Source: Triops longicaudatus
Taxonomy: Eukaryota > Arthropoda > Branchiopoda > Notostraca > Triopsidae
Reading direction: 5' to 3'
Length of the DNA stretch: 64,000 nucleotides
Assembly: GCA_022885665.1 (NCBI GenBank)
Contig: JAGQDJ010000218.1
Coordinates: forward strand, 1 to 64,000
In this document: positions 58,001 to 64,000 of the stretch, in pieces
How positions within the stretch are numbered: position 1 is the first letter of the stretch
Layout of the letters: the number at the start of each line of letters is the position of its first letter
The notes under the pieces: model-generated
What the model was told of the DNA's origin: nothing
Seen by the model: the letters and a program-made list of their open reading frames with translations, nothing else
Databases searched by the model: none
Made by a program: the position numbers and the translations under genes

Positions 58001-60229
58001 TGATGTTATGGTCAGCGATCGCCGAGAAAAGTTGAGTAGGCGGGGCGCTCATGTCAACAGGTAGGTAAAGGAAGCTTTATGGTTTCTTATTACCCCCTTA
58101 AAAACCCCTCGCCCAAGAGAAAAAGAAAAAGGTTCAACGAAAAAAAAATATGTTGTATGACCGTTTTGGGCCTCTTCAAAAACGTGTGGCGCTTTTAGCT
58201 TCTGCTTCATGATTTGTACCTTTTGTATAAAGCCACAGAAAGCCTAAGTGCAACAAAACGCAGTTGAACCCACGACAATCAATAACCCAAATAGAGAGGG
58301 CAAAAAAAGGCAACGGCAATGAAACGCGCAGTTAAAACGGTAATGCGATATCCATTTAGGCTGTTTGTCCCTATGCAAAAACGGTCATAAAATGTTTCAC
58401 CACGTGTTTGTGTATGCTCCCAAACCCCCCGAACTTAACATCCCAACCCCTTCTGACCCTTAGCTCTGGCAACTTCTAACCTTGGCCCCTTCTACCCCTT
58501 TTAAAGCAACCCCCGACAGAGCGCGCCGAAGTCCTTAACTTTGCTTTGCTTGAGGTTTTAACGAGGTCATCAATGCTTGACGTTTGTCGGAAACAATTAC
58601 ACTCAACTGATGGAAAATTACTCTCTTGCGTAAGATATGAAATAGTCTTGAACATCCAGGTAAGTCCGACATGTGTTTTGGAAACAAACTTTTCTTGTTT
58701 AGCATAAAGATTATATCCTTCCAGCAGGAGCCGTCCGACTAACAGAAAAGTTAAATTCCTGTCGTAAACAGTTTTAGTCCGCTTGTGACTAAACTATTCT
58801 GATTTGACGTCCATGCAGTTATTTGCGCGACCTAGGACTCACAGGAGATTGCTTTTGTTGCGCAAATTGTAAATGTGGTTCGTTTCCGGCTCGTTTCTTC
58901 TACCTTCGCTCAGTGAACTAGCAGTTAGTATTCTTGGATTATCAATGACTTGTTTGGCTTAAGAGGACTAAAGAAAGTTCTCAAGCGAGTCAGCGAACGA
59001 GAAACTTCGAGTTCCCTCGTTGAGTATCAACAATGAAATGAAACCCTTTTACGGGAGAATTGGCGTATAAACTGATTGACTGTAGCAGGTCTGGTAGGGC
59101 TATTTGTGTATAGCTCACAACATTTAGTGAGGAAGGGGTCCTACCTGGCTGTGGTACAGTCTTTGAAGAGAATGTCGAAATCTTTGCAGGACAGCAACTT
59201 GCAGCGATTGACACCCGGTTGAATGGCACCGAGGCCTCTGAGGATGCGCACTTGCTCTACGTTGCACACTAAGGGGACAATGTCCAGGCGTTTGAGTTTG
59301 GTGTAAACCGTGTGCAAGCCACCCACCAAGTGCTTGAGGAACAACTCAAACGCTTGTGGCAAGCAGAGCATTGACTCGCCGTGGATGACAAAAGCTGCCA
59401 CTTTCTGGCCCCGGTATTCCACCAATTTGCATTCGTTCGCCGTAGGATCTGTGGTGGGGATCGGAGGAGGGCTGCCGTAGCTGCGATCACCCGGGTGGTG
59501 ATGATGGTGATGGTGGCCATGAAGCGAAGGATGTCCAGCTGGGCCACCATGGTGTCCGGCTGCGGCAGCCGCAGCCGCAGCAGCAGCCGCTGCCCCGGCA
59601 TGCAAATGATGATGTGCAGCGTACAAAGCTGCTCGGTCCATTGCGGCCACATGGGGGTGACCACCGTTGCCACCGTTGCCCCCCGCACCAGCTCCACCGT
59701 TGGTAGCAGCGTGATGGCTCAAATAGAGACTATGGTAAGCTTCTGGCATGCCCACGAAGCCAGGCATGGGCCCCATGGGACCTAACAAGCCTTTGCCGTG
59801 CAGCAAGGCGCCGGAATTAGCGGCAGCCGCAGCGGCAGCGTGTAAAGCCGCCATCGAGGGGACACCAACGCCTGGTGGTAGTCCGTGGAAGCCAAGGGGA
59901 CTTTCTGCCTGACCGTGGTGGCCTCGCACAGGTGAGGGACTGGAAGAGCTCGCACGGCGAGACGCGTTGTGTGCACGGTCTACGTTGCAATTAACACTGG
60001 GAGAAGCTCGCAAGCCGGGGCTCGGGGTGCCGGCCCGGCCAACGGACCCAGCAGAGCCGGACGGCGAGTCTGCTACCGATCCCGGACTTCCCGTGCTCGA
60101 GTTGGCGCCTGGTGATAGGGACATATTAAATTCAACAGGAGACACGCTTTCCGCCCGGTTCAGTCCTACGTCTTTGTATGGGTTGGCAGTGCAACTAACG
60201 TCAAGGGTGTGAGAGCCGGTATGAATCAT
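13047..60229 (-). CDS. dac: Dachshund transcriptional cofactor, complete 11-exon gene
   Basis: Joining 60229-59145, 38197-38061, 35493-35094, 34946-34887, 28353-28283, 27706-27506, 27340-27077, 23008-22925, 18937-18791, 16001-15918 and 13099-13047 gives 2586 nt, 861 residues plus a TGA stop, with no internal stop. The SKI/SNO/DAC domain (DACHbox-N) spans about residues 265-361 and is followed at once by the family signature SSRPGRPPKR. DACHbox-C begins near residue 709 (STESLLRNIQSLLKVAADNA) and continues as a charged helix to about residue 805. The tail (DNVTQDLEMER, then DNRAVYYKNSVLF) aligns with the vertebrate DACH1 tail (DSLTPEIEADR, then DGRLYLKTTVMY) as I recall it. Known family role: nuclear cofactor acting with Eyes absent and Six proteins in eye, limb and neural patterning. 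Length fits the family. Identity is near certain; the start codon and exact tail are slightly less sure. Confidence 0.95.
13100..15917 (-). other. dac intron 10 (2.8 kb)
   Basis: Donor GTAATA, acceptor ATATCTTTACAG. It contains the perfect 13-bp inverted repeat at 15510-15581. On the opposite strand there is an exon-like segment at 13854-13943 that I could not connect to a gene. Nothing else stands out. Confidence 0.85.
15510..15581. repeat. Perfect 13-bp inverted repeat (hairpin)
   Basis: The arms are GATAGTGTGATAA (15510-15522) and its exact complement TTATCACACTATC (15569-15581). Inside, TAGCC (15525-15529) and GGCTA (15546-15550) can also pair. The result would be a stem with an internal stem-loop. 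It lies in dac intron 10, 337 bases downstream, in transcript order, of exon 10. Confidence 0.6.
15918..16001 (-). CDS. dac: dac exon 10: penultimate tail exon
   Basis: It is 84 nt, phase 1 at both ends. It encodes D817 (shared) and residues 818-844: DNVTQDLEMERKRS, then LAPPSSTENSPLHQ. The start aligns with vertebrate DSLTPEIEADRS. The acceptor has a long pyrimidine tract (TTTTTGTTTCTCTTTGATAG); the donor is AAG|GTAATA. Without this exon, exon 9 would still join exon 11 in frame, but the family alignment would lose a block, so I consider it constitutive or a regulated cassette. Confidence 0.88.
16002..18790 (-). other. dac intron 9 (2.8 kb)
   Basis: Donor GTAAGC, acceptor TTTGTTTCTCTTTGATAG. 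Apart from the possible alternative terminal exon at its start, nothing coding is supported on either strand. Confidence 0.85.
18603..18637 (-). CDS. dac: Possible alternative terminal exon of dac
   Basis: Between exons 9 and 10, TTTCGTTTTGCTGTATAG is a possible acceptor. Joined in phase 1 to exon 9 it would add GERDSHSLKEI and a TAA stop. The 153-nt gap between exon 9 and this site is a multiple of three and stop-free, so retention would instead insert 51 residues and end at the same stop. Both outcomes would drop the conserved tail of exons 10-11. No conservation evidence is available, so this may be chance. Confidence 0.2.
18791..18937 (-). CDS. dac: dac exon 9: end of DACHbox-C
   Basis: It is 147 nt, phase 1 at both ends. 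It encodes L768 (shared) and residues 769-816. LYQKRLKKERRARRKLLEQ matches vertebrate VQKRLKKEKKAKRKLQEA; it is followed by MDPDGKRRAQLEEVVKNN and SSGEALKLIS. The basic cluster could also act in nuclear targeting. The acceptor is TTTGCGTTTGTAG; the donor is AGTG|GTAAGC. Beyond the donor the frame stays open for a further 63 codons into intron 9, allowing an alternative C terminus (listed separately). Confidence 0.95.
19400..19417. repeat. Split poly-C tract
   Basis: Ten C residues, one T and seven C residues, in dac intron 8. Confidence 0.8.
21972..21990. repeat. (GT)n microsatellite
   Basis: About nine and a half uninterrupted GT units in dac intron 8. Confidence 0.9.
22925..23008 (-). CDS. 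dac: dac exon 8: DACHbox-C helix
   Basis: It is 84 nt, phase 1 at both ends. It encodes A740 (shared) and residues 741-767: ELKMEILRERELRESIEKQ then VAEEQRIR. It aligns nearly residue for residue with vertebrate TELKMDFLRERELRETLEKQ, so it is the middle of the DACHbox-C helix. The acceptor is TTTTCCCTCCAG; the donor is CGAT|GTAAGT. Removing it would keep the frame but shorten the helix by 28 residues. Confidence 0.95.
23009..27076 (-). other. dac intron 7 (4.1 kb), no gene seen
   Basis: Donor GTAAGT, acceptor TTTTTCCCTCCAG. It holds four POU octamers (23331, 24047, 25645, 26149), the densest cluster in the window, and a (TC)n microsatellite at 24735-24755. No exon is supported. Confidence 0.85.
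24735..24755. repeat. (TC)n microsatellite
   Basis: About ten uninterrupted TC units in dac intron 7. Confidence 0.9.
27077..27340 (-). CDS. dac: dac exon 7: start of DACHbox-C
   Basis: It is 264 nt, phase 1 at both ends. It encodes D652 (shared) and residues 653-739. A His/Asn-rich lead and a 9-Ala run are followed by FNYSAALLG and then the conserved block STESLLRNIQSLLKVAADNA and RQQDRQANYEK. That block aligns with vertebrate SSIETLLTNIQGLLKVAIDN, the beginning of DACHbox-C. The domain is known to bind Eyes absent family proteins and to form a long helix. The acceptor is GTGTTTCAG; the donor is AAAG|GTAAGT, a consensus site. Confidence 0.95.
27506..27706 (-). CDS. dac: dac exon 6: Ser/acidic linker
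   Basis: It is 201 nt, phase 1 at both ends (in-frame skippable). It encodes G585 (shared) and residues 586-651, starting SGTSPILNLSKTPS, then TEEGDRIERGARDTS and a strongly acidic stretch, DDDEEMDRGSDIEEDDKN. SPxLNLSK is a short motif I also associate with insect dachshund. The acceptor is TTTTTCCAACAG; the donor is ATG|GTAATT. The 165-nt intron 6 that follows meets a stop in the exon frame after 11 more codons. The acidic run just before DACHbox-C could be a protein-interaction surface (inference). Confidence 0.93.
27707..28282 (-). other. dac intron 5 (576 nt)
   Basis: Donor GTAAAT, acceptor CCAACAG after a T-rich tract. It contains a (CA)n microsatellite near 27957-27979 and no coding signal. 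Confidence 0.85.
27957..27979. repeat. (CA)n microsatellite
   Basis: Seven CA units, a T, then four AC units, in dac intron 5. Confidence 0.85.
28283..28353 (-). CDS. dac: dac exon 5: small charged exon
   Basis: It is 71 nt, entering in phase 2 and leaving in phase 1. It encodes R561 (shared) and residues 562-584, LKDERSETERNVESRGRDFT then THN. Joined to exon 4 it gives VVKHLERLKDERSETER, a continuous, highly charged helix-forming segment. The donor is ACG|GTAAAT. The acceptor tract is poorer than in other exons (TTTTTGATGGACAG), which might make inclusion regulated. It was recognised by phase continuity rather than by length. Confidence 0.88.
28354..34886 (-). other. dac intron 4 (6.5 kb), no gene seen
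   Basis: Donor GTGAGT, acceptor TTTTTGATGGACAG, which has a weak pyrimidine tract. No convincing exon lies inside. It contains the tRNA/SINE-like fragment near 32.7 kb. Several plus-strand frames of 100-190 codons overlap it, but they show no recognisable domain and run through splice sites of the opposite strand, so I treat them as chance. Confidence 0.85.
32660..32733 (-). repeat. tRNA-like 5' half, possible SINE head or tRNA relic
   Basis: Minus-strand sequence from 32730 reads GGCGTTGGCGTAGTGGTAGA, which resembles the 5' half of a glycine-type tRNA, including a good polymerase III A box (TGGCGTAGTGG). CCTCT and AGAGG then pair around a six-base loop. No matching T arm (GGTTCGANTCC) or 3' acceptor strand follows, so it is not a working tRNA. 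Confidence 0.3.
34887..34946 (-). CDS. dac: dac exon 4: small helical cassette exon
   Basis: It is 60 nt, phase 2 at both ends, so skipping keeps the frame. The shared Arg codon (AG|G) leads into TGFWENCRAAYEDVVKHLE (residues 542-560). The exon ends AAAG|GTGAGT, a near-perfect donor; the acceptor is TGTTTTTCAG. It is too short to find by open-frame length and was recognised from phase and sequence. The segment reads as an amphipathic helix that continues into exon 5. It matches my memory of insect dachshund, but I do not recall an equivalent in vertebrate DACH1. Confidence 0.9.
35094..35493 (-). CDS. dac: dac exon 3: central Ala/Pro/Gly-rich spacer
   Basis: It is 400 nt, entering in phase 1 and leaving in phase 2. 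It encodes D408 (shared), residues 409-540 and part of R541. It opens with RIEKSPLLANGYNPPP, followed by THLNPMQFMALNQ and a 7-Ala run, a block also seen in insect dachshund between the two conserved boxes (from memory). The rest is Gly/Pro/Ser-rich (GSPPGMPGSMPGSG and similar) and likely disordered. It ends ALEHMTAA. The acceptor is TTTTCGCAG; the donor is AAG|GTACAT. The 147-nt intron 3 that follows is closed by stops in the exon frame, so retention would truncate the protein. Confidence 0.93.
35494..38060 (-). other. dac intron 2 (2.6 kb), no gene seen
   Basis: Donor GTAAGG, acceptor GTTTTCGCAG. No coding exon is supported inside. A POU octamer (ATGCAAAT, 35507-35514) lies just upstream of the exon 3 acceptor. 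Near 36.5 kb there is an A-rich run interrupted by single G residues. Otherwise I see nothing that stands out. Confidence 0.85.
38061..38197 (-). CDS. dac: dac exon 2: RPGRPPKR linker
   Basis: It is 137 nt, entering in phase 2 and leaving in phase 1. The first base completes a Ser codon shared with exon 1, giving TTASSRPGRPPKRSP. This is the motif that directly follows DACHbox-N in animal DACH proteins and resembles an AT-hook-like basic patch. It continues with MGMTSPHCDAL, a Lys-rich KMKKPRLD stretch that could serve as a nuclear localisation signal (inference), and an acidic/Tyr segment ending NGPVN. The acceptor is TTTTTGCAG; the donor is ACG|GTAAGG. Residues 363-407 plus shared codons. 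The fit to exon 1 across 21 kb is exact in phase and in family sequence. Confidence 0.93.
39844..39857. repeat. 14-G homopolymer
   Basis: Uninterrupted run in dac intron 1; its length may be uncertain in an assembly. Confidence 0.85.
44890..44915. repeat. (ATT)n microsatellite
   Basis: Between eight and nine ATT units in dac intron 1, 14 bases before a POU octamer (44929). Confidence 0.9.
46475..46538. repeat. Short imperfect AT-rich direct repeats
   Basis: TCGAG(TG)TATATAA occurs at 46475 and 46502, and TATAACCGACA occurs at 46511-46521 and 46528-46538. They overlap to form a small local duplication in dac intron 1. Confidence 0.45.
49887..49899. repeat. 13-C homopolymer
   Basis: Uninterrupted run in dac intron 1. 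Confidence 0.85.
59145..60229 (-). CDS. dac: dac exon 1: low-complexity N terminus and DACHbox-N
   Basis: It encodes residues 1-361 plus two bases of codon 362. The frame upstream of the first ATG (60229) is closed by TAG 33 bases earlier, so this ATG (G at -3) is the earliest start; a later Met (MSLSPGANSS) is possible but less likely. Residues 1-264 are low-complexity: Ser/Pro/Gly-rich, then Ala-rich with a 12-Ala run, a Gly/Asn stretch and a 7-His run. Residues 265-361 are the SKI/SNO/DAC fold with the family core LPQAFELFLKHLVGGLHTVY, then RILRGLGAIQPGVNRCKLL. The donor is AG|GTAGGA (phase 2), and a stop follows directly in the unspliced frame. GC is visibly higher here than in the flanks. 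The one exon carries the whole N-terminal domain. Confidence 0.95.
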
Positions 60230-60557
60230 TACTAGCTCATCACCCGCCTCTTTGAACACGAGCTAACTTGCACTTGAGTCACTTTAGAATTAGTCCGTTT
60301 CGTTCAATATACTGTAGAGCTCTTGTACTGAGCGCACCGAATATCTTGATGTCACACTCTAATTATGTCCCAATTTTAAGAACTCGGATAACCTCAACGA
60401 TGGAGACAGATTCTCTACACTTATGCAAATCTAGAGATGATCGCGCAGGCGGCTCTTTCGAGTTATCAAAAGTGTCGCTTCGCGCTGCGCCGAAACGTCC
60501 CACTGAGTTTCTTTCACTGTCGCGATCACAAACTGTTTATTTAAAGGTGTGACAACT
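60230..60557 (-). other. dac: Predicted 5' UTR of dac
   Basis: This is the leader between the predicted initiator base (60557) and the start codon. Reading 5' to 3' on the minus strand, the only ATG in it is the one at 60240, which opens a two-codon ORF. The next ATG is the proposed dac start. A long leader almost free of ATGs supports the promoter placement. A POU octamer (ATGCAAAT, 60423-60430) lies inside it. No intron is evident, but an unseen upstream exon cannot be excluded. Confidence 0.45.
60232..60240 (-). promoter_or_regulatory. Minimal upstream ORF (Met-Ser-stop)
   Basis: The minus strand reads ATG AGC TAG, then TA, then the proposed dac ATG at 60229. The upstream ATG has G at -3, so it should be recognised at least part of the time. 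A stop only two bases before the main start would favour termination followed by reinitiation. It depends on the main start being the first long-frame ATG. Confidence 0.5.
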
Positions 60558-60586
60558 GAGCATCCACACACACTTGACAGTATATA
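60557..60586 (-). promoter_or_regulatory. Predicted TATA + initiator core promoter of dac
   Basis: On the minus strand TTAATATATA covers 60590-60581, with TATATA starting at 60586. TCAGTT covers 60559-60554 and matches the arthropod initiator (TCAKTY). With the initiator A at 60557 as +1, the TATA-like element starts at -29, which is the usual spacing. A downstream element at +28 to +33 matches the DPE consensus at only four of six positions. This is inferred from motif spacing alone. Confidence 0.4.
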
Positions 60587-63500
60587 TTAAATAATCACTA
60601 AGTCTGTAGATAAGTTCAGGCTATGCAGGGTGACGTGTGTTACAAAAAAAACGGGAAACCCAGAATGGTCCAAATGGGAGACGCGACCGTAACTCCGTTC
60701 CGACTGCCCTTGCAACTGTAAGTCTACTATAGATACGACTGAGTGAGCGACTGACTCTCACTCCGACTCACACTTCTGTTACTCACGCGCCCCCAGGGCT
60801 TCAGTTGGGACGCACATTTGCATTTGCGCCGACAAACGAAAGCTCCCAAGCGCAGAACCAACCAGAAAGCTCGAAACTCGTGACGACCATTTCGACCTCC
60901 CAGCTAGTGCGGCAATAACAATGCTACCAGAGTCCTAAGCCCGGCAGGGATGTGGATAGACACAGTGGGGTCGGCAAGGGGGCCCAGGGTGGGTAAAAGG
61001 GAGGTTTTCCGGAGCCTCAAGCCTGGCTGGGGATATTACCGCCCTTGGACTGCTCATGGCCACACCACAGAACGGGAATCATTGGAGGAAACTTAATTCC
61101 TCACGATCATTGGAGCAACGGGCCTGACTCGTTTCCCTTACAGACGCCGGGGCCAAACACATACTGCTGCACGGCAAACTACGCAGCACGCGTGACACGT
61201 ACAAACGGCGGAACAGAAAGACGCTACAATCGTACAAACGTTCGTAAGACGCAGCAGCACAACTCTCGAGCAATCACAGATGAGGATGGCAGAATCTTGT
61301 ATCCACGCTTGCCTACACAGCGCTACTAGATAAATGCTCCTTTCCGATTTCTTTTACTTTATTAAGAAAATTATCGATTACAAATAAAAAAATGCTCAAG
61401 CACAATTAAGTCAAAGTAGGAAGAAAATAAAAAAAAATAAATTTCGAGCTTTCGGCCTCCGTAGAGGAATTTTTAATATTTGTTGGCCGCAATTTTTCAT
61501 TTTAGTGGAGACGAAATGGCGATACTAGCGCCCCTTAGTGGGAAATCTAGAAAGAACGGGAACACGAGAGATCGTTAGCAAGGAGGGGAATTTTCATTCA
61601 AAAATATTATTCCTCGCGAGACAAAGTTGCTCGAAATAGATAGATGAAAAGTTCTTATAAAATAGAATTCTTTAAAATCACTCTGCTTTTGCTAATTGTC
61701 ATGTTAGATAAAAATTTTACAATCATGTTACCTCCTTTGAAAAGCAAAATTTGCATAGCGTACAAATAAGTAACAATTTGAACAACTGACTTTGTAGGTT
61801 TCGTTAGGCAAAGGAATGCAAGCATGTTAATTTTAGCTCTTTGACAAACTACGTTGTAAGATTTTTTGTTTAAGAAAGCACAAATAAAGTTCAAACAAAA
61901 CCTCTACGTTTAATAGAAAAGGCATTGAACTGGGTTCACGCCAGTCAAATACAAACGCGTTAAGTCTAAATGTTAATTTTGTTAAAATAATCTGAATGAT
62001 CTGTGCATGGCATATCATACCAAAAGTTTTCGGGAAGAGTTCAGGACAGAAAAAATTCTAGGACAATAGGTCGCGCTAAAATTCCAGCACTTAATTTCCA
62101 ACACTTTTCCTTTACATTTTTTTAAAGTTTTTATAGTCCTGCACACCAATAGCTTTACGTCCATGAACGTCCACCTTTTCATACTTCAGCGTTGCTCGAT
62201 TTAGGAAAATTTCTCAATATTCATCTAAAAATTTCGTTAGCGGAATTTTCGTCGCAAATAGTACTAAATTAAGCGATTAAGTGGCTTTTGCTGCATTTTT
62301 CGATCACAAAGTCATCATTTCGCGGTTTGATTGTAAGCGCGCTTATTTACCTGTAGCTCAAGGCAATACGAATTTTATTGAACAATCCTTTCCGTGGCAA
62401 ACGCAAACCCCCATAGGCGCCAAAGTCATAAAAAGATTTTAAAAAAATATAGTTAGTGGCAGCAGGACTAGTGGAAAATATAATTTTGAATGGACTCGTT
62501 TTTATACTTTTGAGTGATGATAAATTTAAGAATAAGTCCTTATTTACGTGTCAGTTCTTCAGATTTTCTGAACTCATATCCGAAAACGAATGACAAGCGC
62601 CCAACGGGCTTCTCGCCTTAAGGACGGAGAAAAAAATGTTGGAAAGAACTGGAAAACGCTCTATATTGTCAGTCTATTTGGGAAAAGCCGATGGCGACGA
62701 ACTTTTTTTTCTTCCAAAAAGTCAAAAGAACAGAACATACGGTGTACTTGCCTAAGAAAAAGGATCTTGTGTGCCGCCAAAGAAGAAGAAATAAAGGCTT
62801 CGAAAAGCGTTCGTTTTCTTCAAAGAAAAGTTGTATACGAGCGTTTTGGCTGGAACTCCCGGTCCTCTCTAGCACTGGCTTGGCATGAGTAATAAAAGTT
62901 CTGAGACGTTGCATCAGTTTTGCTCCGCGACGTCGTTTTTCCCTTTTTCGTTTCGCGTCCCTGTACTCAAGACTCATCGCTCCCAGCGGCTCCTCCGGGA
63001 CTGTTTATTGACAAAAGCTTTTGAAGCGTCTTGCCGAAACGCTGCAGCCTGTGTTTACCACCACTGCCTCTTTTATTGAGGCGGTGTCCCTTGGCGGAAT
63101 CGGAAGTGACACCGCAACACACGGATGCCGACTTTTCCAAAGCTCAAGCCACCAAAAATTCGACAAAAACTTGAAGCCGTGAGAAAGACATTCATTCCCT
63201 AATGAAGCCGTACTTGCCTAAATAATATTTGTCAATGCTCATTTGGGCACAGTTCAACCCAAGCCATAGGACAAGAAGAAAAGGAATAGGTAAATAAAAA
63301 CAAACGTTAATAATATAGTTGAGGCTTATTTATTACTCAAAGGATTTACCTACTTCGCTTACTTTGATTTATTGCTCAATTTTGCTCCTGTGGCAAATGT
63401 TTCAGTAAAGTAACGCAAACCGTTTTATTGTTGCCTGGAGGCTGCCCATTACCGAGGACATATGATGACAACCTCAGTTATTTAAGTTCTGATAATTTAT

Positions 63501-64000
63501 CTCTTCATTACACGTCAGCTGGACTTAAGACCGATTCTTTCGAACGAGCACAGCCATTTTACGCTGGTCGTCCAGTAAGCTTTTGCATAAAGCTGATCAC
63601 ACTCATTTTAATTTTCTCCAAAAAGACATTCACAAATAGGCATTTTTCAGTCCGTAACTCTTATTTACTCATTTCTAACGTTAAGAAAGTCTTATTTTCT
63701 CACTTGAAGCAATACAAGGGAAGAAAACTTAAAGTCATCGAGCTAATATTTGAATTCCTGCAATTGTTCAAGAAAATTCCATTCAGTTGGTACCGTAAAG
63801 AGCGGAGTGATGGACAGCTCGACAGTGTAACATTATAGTTTGATGTTTGATGATTCAAGACTTCCGAACAGGCTTGCTGAATCATCGTTTCAGCGCGTTG
63901 TCAATTTTGGCGGTCACCGTTTTGCATTTGACAGACACTTTTCGCGCATCTTTGTAATTTGCTGCAACGTTACCGTTCCGACCTTTAAATTGTGTCCATT
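60587..64000. other. 5' flank of dac, no gene seen
   Basis: The first 750 bases (to about 61.33 kb) are visibly richer in G+C and CpG than what follows, as expected for a promoter-proximal region. POU octamers lie at 60816 and 61749. Beyond 61.34 kb the sequence is AT-rich. Two overlapping opposite-strand frames of about 100 codons near 62.6-62.98 kb are basic and low-complexity and match nothing I recognise. Confidence 0.65.

Larger units (their letters stand above)
38198..59144 (-). other. dac intron 1 (20.9 kb), no gene seen
   Basis: This is the largest intron, with donor GTAGGA and acceptor TTATTTTTGCAG. I found no convincing coding exon on either strand; the open frames inside are short and resemble nothing I know. 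It holds POU octamers (40668, 44929, 52584), a homeodomain-type run (CTAATTAATTAATTGG, 40283-40298), an ATT microsatellite, 14-G and 13-C homopolymers and a short AT-rich direct repeat near 46.5 kb. In dachshund genes large introns commonly carry enhancers; that this one does is inference. Confidence 0.85.

Noticed and set aside
59381..59785. 134-codon frame on the plus strand across dac exon 1
   Set aside because: It is antisense to the DACHbox-N and His/Ala tracts. It is Met/Arg/Ser-rich low-complexity sequence, a by-product of the sense codons.
61045..61329. 94-codon plus-strand frame in the G+C-rich 5' flank
   Set aside because: No ATG start and no recognisable motif; the openness fits the higher G+C of the promoter region.
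62590..62977. Overlapping basic frames of about 100 codons on both strands
   Set aside because: Each begins with ATG, but both are Lys/Arg-rich from A+G-rich sequence, overlap each other, and match no family I know.
63428..63838. 136-codon plus-strand frame at the right edge
   Set aside because: It starts with a non-ATG codon and has no recognisable domain.

Overview
The window is nuclear DNA of an animal, very probably an arthropod. It carries one protein gene that can be read with confidence: a complete dachshund (dac/DACH) gene on the minus strand. I rebuilt it from 11 exons between 60229 (start codon) and 13047 (last base of the stop codon). Every junction has a GT donor and an AG acceptor, and the phases fit throughout. 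The joined reading frame is 2586 nt and encodes 861 residues. It has both family hallmarks: the N-terminal SKI/SNO/DAC domain (DACHbox-N) in exon 1 and the C-terminal charged helical domain (DACHbox-C) in exons 7-9. The arthropod call is an inference. It rests on the insect/crustacean-like sequence between the two boxes and on the Ala-, His- and Gly-rich spacers. I cannot name the species.

Layout from right to left, which is the direction of transcription: 60587-64000 is 5' flank without a recognisable gene. At 60557-60586 a TATA-like element lies 29 bases upstream of a TCAGTT initiator. A leader of about 330 nt ends in a two-codon upstream ORF just before the start codon. Exon 1 (60229-59145) is followed by a 20.9-kb first intron. 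Exons 2, 3 and 4 lie at 38.1, 35.3 and 34.9 kb; exons 5, 6 and 7 cluster at 28.3-27.1 kb; exons 8, 9, 10 and 11 lie at 23.0, 18.9, 16.0 and 13.1 kb. A plausible 3' UTR runs to about 11.16 kb, where ATTAAA is followed by a GT-rich stretch. From there to base 1 I see no gene, only a short tandem repeat and a degenerate CCTAA-like patch.

Most of the window is therefore intron or flank of one developmental regulator. Dachshund is a nuclear transcriptional cofactor of the retinal-determination network (eyeless/Pax6, sine oculis/Six, eyes absent) and of leg patterning, so the long introns are likely to hold regulatory DNA. Signals that could bear on this are a surplus of POU octamers (ATTTGCAT, at least 13 copies), a 13-bp perfect inverted repeat in intron 10, and a run of exons (6-10) that are all phase 1-1 and so can each be skipped in frame. 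A possible alternative 3' end after exon 9, a possible antisense membrane microprotein over the 3' UTR, and a tRNA-like/SINE-like remnant in intron 4 are weaker leads. I found no rRNA, intact tRNA, intact transposon or CRISPR array.
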